From positions 5,528,501 through 5,592,500 of the forward strand of contig NZ_CP023690.1 in the NCBI RefSeq assembly GCF_008704795.1: 64,000 nucleotides of DNA. Direction: 5' to 3'. Shown here piece by piece: positions 57,725 through 64,000 of this stretch (position 1 is the first letter of the stretch; the number at the start of each line of letters is the position of its first letter). The position numbers were made by a program, and so were the translations under genes. The notes beneath the pieces were generated by a model that ran no database searches, was not told the DNA's origin, and was given only the letters and a program-made list of their open reading frames with translations. This DNA is from Streptomyces spectabilis (GTDB lineage: Bacteria; Actinomycetota; Actinomycetes; Streptomycetales; Streptomycetaceae).

Positions 57725-59416
57725 ATGCACCCGCTAGAACCGGACGAGCCCGCGGCCATCGGGCCCTACCGACTCCTCGGCCGGCTCGGCTCCGGCGGCA
57801 TGGGCCGCGTGTACGTGGGCCGCAGCGCGGGCGGCCGCACGGTAGCCGTGAAGGTCGTGCACCCGCACTTCGCCCTCGACGAGGAGTTCCGCGCCCGCTT
57901 CCGCCGCGAGGTCGACGCGGCCCGGCGGGTCGGCGGCGAGTGGACGGCCCCGGTCCTGGACGCCGACCCCGAGGCCGCCCAGCCCTGGGTGGCGACCGGA
58001 TACGCGGCGGGCCCCTCCCTCACGGAGGCCGTGCGGGACGCGGGTCCGCTGCCCGAGCACTCGGTGCGCGTCCTCGGCGCGGGCCTCGCGGAGGCGCTCG
58101 CGCACGTCCACGGCCTCGGCCTGGTCCACCGCGACGTGAAGCCCTCCAACGTCCTGCTGACCCTGGACGGACCGCGCCTGATCGACTTCGGCATCGCCCG
58201 CGCGACGGACGGCACGGCCTCGCTCACGTCCACCGGCGTCTCCATCGGCTCGCCCGGCTACATGGCGCCCGAGCAGATCCTCGGCAAGGGCGTCACGGGC
58301 GCGGCGGACGTCTTCTCCCTCGGCGCGTCACTCGTGTACGCGGCGACGGGGGCGCCTCCCTTCGCCGGTGACACGTCGGCCGCGCTGCTCTACAAGGTCG
58401 TCCACGAGGAGCCGGACCTCGGCGCGCTCGACGGCGAGTTGCGGGACCTGGCCGCGGCGTGCCTCGCGAAGGACGCGGCGGCGCGGCCCGCCCCGGCCCG
58501 GGTCGCCCACCGCCTCGCCCCCGCGGGGGCCGCCCCGCTGGTGGCCGCGGGCTGGCTGCCGGGGCCGCTGGTGGAGCGGGTGAGCCGCGGTGCGGTGCGG
58601 CTGCTCGACCTGGAGGCGCGGGAGGACGGCGCGGGCAGCGCGGTCGCGGCGTCGGGGCCGGTGCCGTTCGCGGGGCCCGCGGTGGGGGTGTTCGGGCCGC
58701 CGGACGCGTCGTACGGGGCGGGGGCGGCGGCGATGCCCGAGCAGAACGGTCCCGTCGACGCGCGGCTGTCCCCGGCGTCGTCCCCGGCGTCGTCCGCGCC
58801 GCCCACGACCTCGCCCGGCAGGGTCTCCCTCTCCGTCGCGGCGACGTCCGCGCCCGGGACGCCGGACGGCCGGGGGCGGAAGCTGAGCTGCACGGTCGCG
58901 CTCGCCGTGGCCGGGGCGCTCGCGGCGGTCATGGTGGGGTCCGCGGTCCTGTTCGACGTGCTGCCCGGTTCCGGTTCGGGCGGCTCCAGCGACGCCGAGC
59001 AGCGCCCGCCCGCCGCGAGCGGCGACTCCTCCGAGACCGACAGTCCGCACGCCAAGGGCCTCGTGCCCAAGCGGTACCTGGGCAAGTGGCGCGGCAAGGC
59101 CGCCGCGCAGGACGGCCTCGTCGCCCTGGGCACGTTCGACGTGACGATCCGCCAGGCCGCGAAGAAGGGGCAGCGGGTCGGCACGGTGACGCAGACGGAC
59201 CTCATCGGCGGCACCTGCGTCGACGTGCTCACGCTCAAGTCGGCCACGGAGAAGGAGCTGGTGCTCAAGGGGGTCGGGGCGAAGTCCAACGGCGGCGGGT
59301 GCTCGCAGTCCGCCCACACGGTGTGGCTGCGGCCCGTGGGCACGGAGCTCCAGTACACCTCCCGCGACCCGGACGCGGGCGACCCGGAGGCCAGGCTGCG
59401 CCGCGTCCGGGGCTAG
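57725..59416 (+). CDS. Membrane Ser/Thr protein kinase
   Basis: 563 residues. Kinase domain: Gly loop GRLGSGGMGRVYVG (near 19), VAVKVV lysine, HRDVKPSN (near 137), DFGIA (near 158), SPGYMAPEQ activation-loop end. A Pro/Ser-rich linker leads to one membrane helix (about 388-408) and an extracellular domain (KRYLGKWRGKAAAQDGLVAL) without PASTA repeats. AGGGGGAG is 10 bases before the ATG; TAGGCT at 57670 is a likely -10. It converges on the EccC-like gene; from memory this pair is conserved in Streptomyces. Confidence 0.93.
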   Translation: MHPLEPDEPAAIGPYRLLGRLGSGGMGRVYVGRSAGGRTVAVKVVHPHFALDEEFRARFRREVDAARRVGGEWTAPVLDADPEAAQPWVATGYAAGPSLTEAVRDAGPLPEHSVRVLGAGLAEALAHVHGLGLVHRDVKPSNVLLTLDGPRLIDFGIARATDGTASLTSTGVSIGSPGYMAPEQILGKGVTGAADVFSLGASLVYAATGAPPFAGDTSAALLYKVVHEEPDLGALDGELRDLAAACLAKDAAARPAPARVAHRLAPAGAAPLVAAGWLPGPLVERVSRGAVRLLDLEAREDGAGSAVAASGPVPFAGPAVGVFGPPDASYGAGAAAMPEQNGPVDARLSPASSPASSAPPTTSPGRVSLSVAATSAPGTPDGRGRKLSCTVALAVAGALAAVMVGSAVLFDVLPGSGSGGSSDAEQRPPAASGDSSETDSPHAKGLVPKRYLGKWRGKAAAQDGLVALGTFDVTIRQAAKKGQRVGTVTQTDLIGGTCVDVLTLKSATEKELVLKGVGAKSNGGGCSQSAHTVWLRPVGTELQYTSRDPDAGDPEARLRRVRG

Positions 59417-59442
59417 GGCCCGCCCGGTGGGTCGGCCCGGTG

Positions 59443-62400
59443 CTACAAGGGCGTCGTCACCGTTGACGGTTCGCCCGTGCCCAGGTGGAGGAGGCCCTTG
59501 CCGGGGGCGACGGGGCCGCCGACCATGCTGCGGGAGACGCGGACGCCGATGAGGTCGCCGCTGGAGGAGTCCTGCGGGGAGAGCAGGATGCCCCGCCGGC
59601 CCTTCTTCGCATCGACCTGCCAGCCGGAGAAGCCGCTGCACACGTCCTCCTCGTCCCCGGCGAGCACCAGGGCGAGGCCCTCGTCGGTGCCCCGCTGGAT
59701 GATCCGCTTGAACTGGCTCGCGGCGTCGCAGTCCTCCAGGATCTCGGCGTCGTCGACGAGGACGGCGATCGGCGACTCGGGGGTCGCCGACTCGATGGCC
59801 TCCTCGAAGTCGTCCTCGTCGATGTCGTCGCCGGTGAAGACCTTCAGGACGCCCTCGGTGCCGTCGAGCCCGCGCAGCGGGGACTGCCGGGGCGCGGCGA
59901 CGACGAGACGTACGCCCTGCGCGAGGCAGGAGCGGGCGACGTTCATCAGGACGGTGGAGCGGCCGGACTTGGCGGGGCCCGCGATGACGAAGGCGGGCAC
60001 GCCCTCGGCCAGGTCGGGCCCGTGGCCCATGAGTTCGTCGCCGCCGACGCCGACCAGGGCCCACAGCTTCGAGCGCGAGGCCTCGGGGTCGCGCAGCTCC
60101 CAGGCCTCGTCGAAGGAGATCCGGCTGGGCAGCGTATCGACGCGGAACGGGCGCAGACGGCGCGGCACGTCGGCGTCGCGGACCGTGGCGGCCTCGCCGA
60201 TGGCGGCGAGCGCGGCGGCCTGGCCCTGCCCGGTGGCGTCCTCGGAGAGCAGCGCGAACTGGGTCTCCGTGCCGCTCTCGTTGCGGAAGGCGCGGCCCGG
60301 CGGGATCTCCTCGGGCACCTTGCGGGCGGGGATGCCGAGCATGGAGAAGTCGGAGCGGTCGGCGAGCCGGAGGCCGTACTTGTCCTCGGTGAGGGACGAG
60401 ATGCGGCCGACCAGGAGCTGGCGGTCGCCGGTGAGGACCATGTGGAGGCCCACGCTCGCGCCCTCGCGCATGATCGCGGTGATCTCGTCGGTGAGGCTGC
60501 CGTGGTCGATCTCGCCGAGCGTGGGCAGCCAGCCCTCCCAGCGGTCGAGCAGGATCACGAGGTGCGGCAGGCGTTCGTCGGGCGCGGCACCGGACCGCTG
60601 CTCGCCGATGTCGGCGTACCCCTTCTCGGCCAGGAGGTCCTGGCGGCGGGTGAGTTCGCCCTTGAGCCGGTTGACGAGACGGACCACGCGCTCGGTCTGG
60701 TTGCGGCTGACGACGGCGCCGCAGTGCGGAAGCCGGGTCAGCGCGTTGAGCGCGCCGTTGCCGCAGTCGATGCCGTACAGATGGACGTCGGCGCACGAGT
60801 GCGTGCGCGCGAGGGAGCCCGCGATCGTACGGAGGACCTGGGAGCGGCCGCTGCGCGGGGCGCCGCCGATCATCAGGTGCCCGAAGGTCGCGAAGTCCAC
60901 GGTGACGGGGCGGCGCGCCTGGTCGGCGGGCAGGTCCTCGACGCCGTACGGAGCGGGCGGCAGCGCCCCGGCGGGGGCGGGCGGGGCCGCGATGGCGTCG
61001 AGCAGCAGGGTCTCGTCGAGCGCGGGCAGCCAGGGGCTGTGCTGGGCGGGGATGGCGAGGGCGGTGTCGGCCTCGCGGATCGCGTCGACGAGGACCTTCA
61101 GGTCGGTGATCTCCTCGTCCTCGCGGGCCTGGGCCTTGGGCCGGGTGGCCGCGGCCCGGCCGAGGCCCGGCCAGGTCAGCTCGTCGACCCAGGGCGCGAG
61201 CGCCCGCGGGTCGGCGGCCCCGGGGCGGCGGCCGCCGACGCGGCCGGACTGGAAGGGCACGAGCGACGCGTGGCCGAGGCGGACGTACGCGCGGCCCGGC
61301 GTGCTCTTGGAGATGTGCCCGGCTTCGGGCGCGTCGATGACGTCCGACGACTCACCGCCGTCGGTGACGCGCAGGGCGATGCGCAGGTTGGTGTTGGCGC
61401 GGATCTCGGGCGAGACGACACCGCTCGGCCGCTGGGTGGCGAGGAGCAGGTGGATGCCGAGGGAGCGGCCGCGCTGGGCGATGTTGACAAGCCCTGTGAC
61501 GAAGTCGGGCAGGTCGCGGACCATGGAGGCGAACTCGTCGATGACGATGAGCAGCCGGGGCACCGGCGTGCGCGCGGGGTCGCGGCGCACCAGGTCCTGG
61601 TAGTCCTCGATGTCCTTGGCGTCGGCGTCGGCGAGGATGTGCTCGCGCCGCTTCAGCTCGGCGCCGAGCGACTCCAGGGCGCGCTCGACGAGGTGCGCGT
61701 CGAGGTCGGTGACCATGCCGACGGTGTGCGGCAGCTTCACACAGTCCTTGAACGCGGAGCCGCCCTTGTAGTCGACGAGGACGAACGTCATGTTCTCGGG
61801 CGTGTTGGCCACCGCGAGCGCGGCCACGATGGTCTGGAGCAGCTCCGACTTGCCGGAGCCCGTGGTGCCCGCGATCAACCCGTGCGGCCCGTCCTTGCGC
61901 AGGTCGATGCCGAAAGGCCCGTCGTACGACTCGCCGATGACGGCCAGCGTGGACTGGCCGCCCGACCGCCAGCGCGCGGTGATCGCCTCGCGGGACGGCG
62001 GCTCCAGCTGGAGCACGTCGAGCAGGCGGCTGGCGGCGGGCAGCGCCGAGTCCTCGGTCTCGCCGCTGATGTCGCGCAGCGGCGACACGGCGCGCGCCAG
62101 GCGCAGGCACCACGCGGGCGACACGAAGTCGGGGCGTACGTCGAGCAGGCGCTTGGCGCCGGTCTGCTCCACGCGCAGGCGCAGCTCGTCGGCGGCGCCC
62201 GCCCGGTCGGAGCCCTCGTCCGTGGTGTGCCAGGCGTGGAAGGAGGGGAAGCCGCCGCCCGCGGGTGCGGTGGCGGGCCGGGGCGGGATGCCGCCCGCCG
62301 CGGGCGCGGCCCCGGCCGCCGGTTCCGCGAGCTCCCGGGCCTTGGGCTCGGCCACGACGAAGGCCTGGCACTCGCCGGGCAGGAACCGCTGCTCGGTGTC

Positions 62401-64000
62401 CAGGCACAGGGCGTACATGCCCACGCCCGGGCCGTCGCGCAGGATCCGCACCACGCCGGGCAGCGAGCGGAGGCGCCGCGAGCCGTCCCAGACGACGACG
62501 ATGTCCGGGTCGGTGAACCCGCCGGTCTGGCCCCGGCTCTCCTGCTTGACCTTCTCGCGGGCGTCGAGGACCTGGGTCAGCTCGCCGACGCGGGCGCCGA
62601 CGGTCTCGGCGTCCGTGCCGATCAGCACGTTGACGTCCTGGCCGCTGGAGGGGCGGGCGTGCGGCAGCCAGCGCACCCAGTCCCAGCCCTCCCAGGCGGA
62701 GTTCTCCGTCAGGACGTAGAACTGGACGTCCATCGGGCTGTGCAGGGCGGCGGTCTGGCCGACCGCCCAGCGGCCGAGCGCCGCCGCCGAGTCGCCGGGC
62801 CCGGCCAGGCCGATGACGCCGAGCTGCTTCAGCGGAAGGGCCACCGGCGCGTCCTCGATCGTCCAGGTGACCTGCCGCTTGTGCTCGTCCTGTTCGGGGT
62901 CGTCGAGGACGACGTCCGACGGCAGTCGCCCGGTGCCGAAGCGCAGCAGCAGATGGTCGGCGTCGGTGCGGCGCCGCTCCCACAGGCGGGTGCGCGGCCC
63001 GGTGCCGAGGGCGAGGACGGTCGCCGGGTCGGGGACCGCGTGGCGCCGGTCGAGCCGCTCGGCGACCAGGGCGTCCTGCGCGTCCTTCTCGATGCGCTCC
63101 TTGGTCTCCTTGTACTCCTTGACCTGCTTGGCGTGGGACTTGCGGCCGTGCTTCTTGTCCAGGAAGTAGTTGCCGAACAGCATGATCGGGCTGAGGCCGG
63201 CGATGATGAGGTAGTACCAGCGGTCGAAGATCATCGCCGCGATCACGGCGCCGACCAGGGGGAAGAGCGCCATCAGCCACGGCAGCGGCCGGGCCTCGAA
63301 GTCCCGTGGCGGCGACGGGAGGCGGAACGTGGTCTGCCGCTCCGGCGGGCGCAGCCGGGGCGGCCGGTTGTAGTCGAGGCCCGCACCGTCGTCGGACCAC
63401 TTGAGGGCCGCGTTCGGCGGCGCGTACCGCACCAGCTCGAACAGCGTGTTCCCGGCGGCGATCTGCGCGCCGAGGGGCCAGGAGTCGCCCTTCACCTCGG
63501 TGAACTTCTCGCCGTCGAGGGTGACTTCGGCCTTCTGCTGCTCGTCCCCGTGTACGGCGAGTTGGCAGGTGCCGTCGGTGGCGACGGACAACGTCAGGGC
63601 GCGCGCGGCGAGTTCGGGGTCCTCGACGCGGACGTACGCGGCCGGTCCGCTGCCGATGTCGTAGCGGCCGATGCCGAGCCGGTGCACGGCGCCCGCGGCG
63701 GGGCCGCCCACCACGCGCAGCTCGACCAGGCCTGTCGGTTCACCGGGCACGCAGCCCGCGGGGTCGTGGAGGCTGACGACGGCGCCCTCGCGCAGGGGCG
63801 AGCCGACCACCGTGGCGTTCGGGTCGACGGCGTACCCGTCGACGTACATCACCGGTGCGCCGTCGGGCGTCGGCTGGTGCTGGCCGAGCGGGATGACCTG
63901 CGCGCCGCCCCGGCCCGCCGCGCGGGCCAGTTCGGCGGCTATGTCCCTGACGGAGGATTCGGGATCGGCGTCGAGCACGACGTCGGCGGAGCCGCCGCCG
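59443..64000 (-). CDS. eccC: FHA-domain FtsK/SpoIIIE ATPase, EccC/EssC type (5' end outside window)
   Basis: At least 1518 residues; the frame stays open to base 64000, so the start is outside. Numbered from the GTG at 63978, an FHA-like domain spans about 75-165 (GIGRYDIGSGPAAYVRVEDP) and two membrane helices about 235-270 (WLMALFPLVGAVIAAMIFDR). Three FtsK-type ATPase modules follow: GTTGSGKSELLQ near 700 with Walker B LLIVIDEFASM near 810; GAPRSGRSQVLR near 1037; GPAKSGRSTVLM near 1331. Modules 2 and 3 have Arg in place of the Walker A Lys. This is the motor of a type VII secretion system; no WXG100 gene is in the window. Confidence 0.88.
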   Translation of the reverse strand, partial: GGGSADVVLDADPESSVRDIAAELARAAGRGGAQVIPLGQHQPTPDGAPVMYVDGYAVDPNATVVGSPLREGAVVSLHDPAGCVPGEPTGLVELRVVGGPAAGAVHRLGIGRYDIGSGPAAYVRVEDPELAARALTLSVATDGTCQLAVHGDEQQKAEVTLDGEKFTEVKGDSWPLGAQIAAGNTLFELVRYAPPNAALKWSDDGAGLDYNRPPRLRPPERQTTFRLPSPPRDFEARPLPWLMALFPLVGAVIAAMIFDRWYYLIIAGLSPIMLFGNYFLDKKHGRKSHAKQVKEYKETKERIEKDAQDALVAERLDRRHAVPDPATVLALGTGPRTRLWERRRTDADHLLLRFGTGRLPSDVVLDDPEQDEHKRQVTWTIEDAPVALPLKQLGVIGLAGPGDSAAALGRWAVGQTAALHSPMDVQFYVLTENSAWEGWDWVRWLPHARPSSGQDVNVLIGTDAETVGARVGELTQVLDAREKVKQESRGQTGGFTDPDIVVVWDGSRRLRSLPGVVRILRDGPGVGMYALCLDTEQRFLPGECQAFVVAEPKARELAEPAAGAAPAAGGIPPRPATAPAGGGFPSFHAWHTTDEGSDRAGAADELRLRVEQTGAKRLLDVRPDFVSPAWCLRLARAVSPLRDISGETEDSALPAASRLLDVLQLEPPSREAITARWRSGGQSTLAVIGESYDGPFGIDLRKDGPHGLIAGTTGSGKSELLQTIVAALAVANTPENMTFVLVDYKGGSAFKDCVKLPHTVGMVTDLDAHLVERALESLGAELKRREHILADADAKDIEDYQDLVRRDPARTPVPRLLIVIDEFASMVRDLPDFVTGLVNIAQRGRSLGIHLLLATQRPSGVVSPEIRANTNLRIALRVTDGGESSDVIDAPEAGHISKSTPGRAYVRLGHASLVPFQSGRVGGRRPGAADPRALAPWVDELTWPGLGRAAATRPKAQAREDEEITDLKVLVDAIREADTALAIPAQHSPWLPALDETLLLDAIAAPPAPAGALPPAPYGVEDLPADQARRPVTVDFATFGHLMIGGAPRSGRSQVLRTIAGSLARTHSCADVHLYGIDCGNGALNALTRLPHCGAVVSRNQTERVVRLVNRLKGELTRRQDLLAEKGYADIGEQRSGAAPDERLPHLVILLDRWEGWLPTLGEIDHGSLTDEITAIMREGASVGLHMVLTGDRQLLVGRISSLTEDKYGLRLADRSDFSMLGIPARKVPEEIPPGRAFRNESGTETQFALLSEDATGQGQAAALAAIGEAATVRDADVPRRLRPFRVDTLPSRISFDEAWELRDPEASRSKLWALVGVGGDELMGHGPDLAEGVPAFVIAGPAKSGRSTVLMNVARSCLAQGVRLVVAAPRQSPLRGLDGTEGVLKVFTGDDIDEDDFEEAIESATPESPIAVLVDDAEILEDCDAASQFKRIIQRGTDEGLALVLAGDEEDVCSGFSGWQVDAKKGRRGILLSPQDSSSGDLIGVRVSRSMVGGPVAPGKGLLHLGTGEPSTVTTPL

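Overview
The window is a high-GC actinobacterial chromosome segment, almost certainly Streptomyces. The evidence is third-codon GC bias throughout, GTG starts with GTGA/ATGA overlaps, a WhiB-like gene, the futalosine menaquinone genes, type I-E CRISPR repeats of the streptomycete kind, and an EccC/kinase pair beside mqnA. From memory, the gene order mena decarboxylase / mqnP / ubiX / Lrp / mqnE ... csp / mqnA / kinase / FtsK-EccC matches the S. coelicolor SCO4490-SCO4508 neighbourhood, with strain-specific material inserted. All coordinates below were read by eye; no search was run.

Layout. 1-2865: cytochrome c system II (resB, ccsB). 2951-7461: an ECF sigma factor with its membrane partner, an SRPBCC protein, a quinone-oxidoreductase-like enzyme, an ArsR-type regulator and a 2OG-Fe(II) oxygenase. 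7579-13381: menaquinone late and early steps (UbiD-like decarboxylase, MqnP, UbiX, MqnE) with an Lrp/AsnC regulator embedded; MqnA follows at 55629. 13574-15104: a cysteine-rich leader peptide in front of a DAACS-family symporter. 15178-18005: two type I-E CRISPR arrays (13 and 12 repeats) with related leaders, an APH-family kinase gene between them, and no cas genes in the window. 18245-20266: an HTH/TPR regulator broken by one base in a G6 run, divergent from a short HATPase, with two spaced palindromes between. 20451-23341: a TetR/MaoC/FabG4-type fatty-acid module with a 26-bp operator. 23636-28256: a secreted TAP-type peptidase, an HTH regulator with an MFS exporter, and a cupin.

28435-41086 is the most unusual region: a compact siphovirus-type tail locus with tail terminator, tail tube, chaperones joined by a probable -1 frameshift, a short tape measure, distal tail and tail-tip proteins, a fibre-like protein, an amidase endolysin and small membrane (holin-like) proteins. 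Its upstream genes encode a WhiB-like protein, a zinc-ribbon protein and a MerR-like HTH protein, with a divergent XRE regulator. No capsid, portal, protease, terminase or integrase gene is present. This is best read as a tail-only particle (F-type tailocin-like) or a reduced prophage. A lower-GC two-gene cassette (35215-36471) sits inside it.

41200-48215: secreted lipase, AraC regulator, long-chain acyl-CoA ligase, AzlCD amino-acid exporter with a divergent XRE-cupin regulator, and an RpiR regulator. 48307-54791: a C45-type amidohydrolase/acyltransferase co-transcribed with a complete Opp/Dpp-type ABC transporter. 55124-64000: cold-shock protein with an attenuator-like leader, mqnA, an esterase lipoprotein, a Ser/Thr kinase and a lone FHA-EccC ATPase cut by the window edge.
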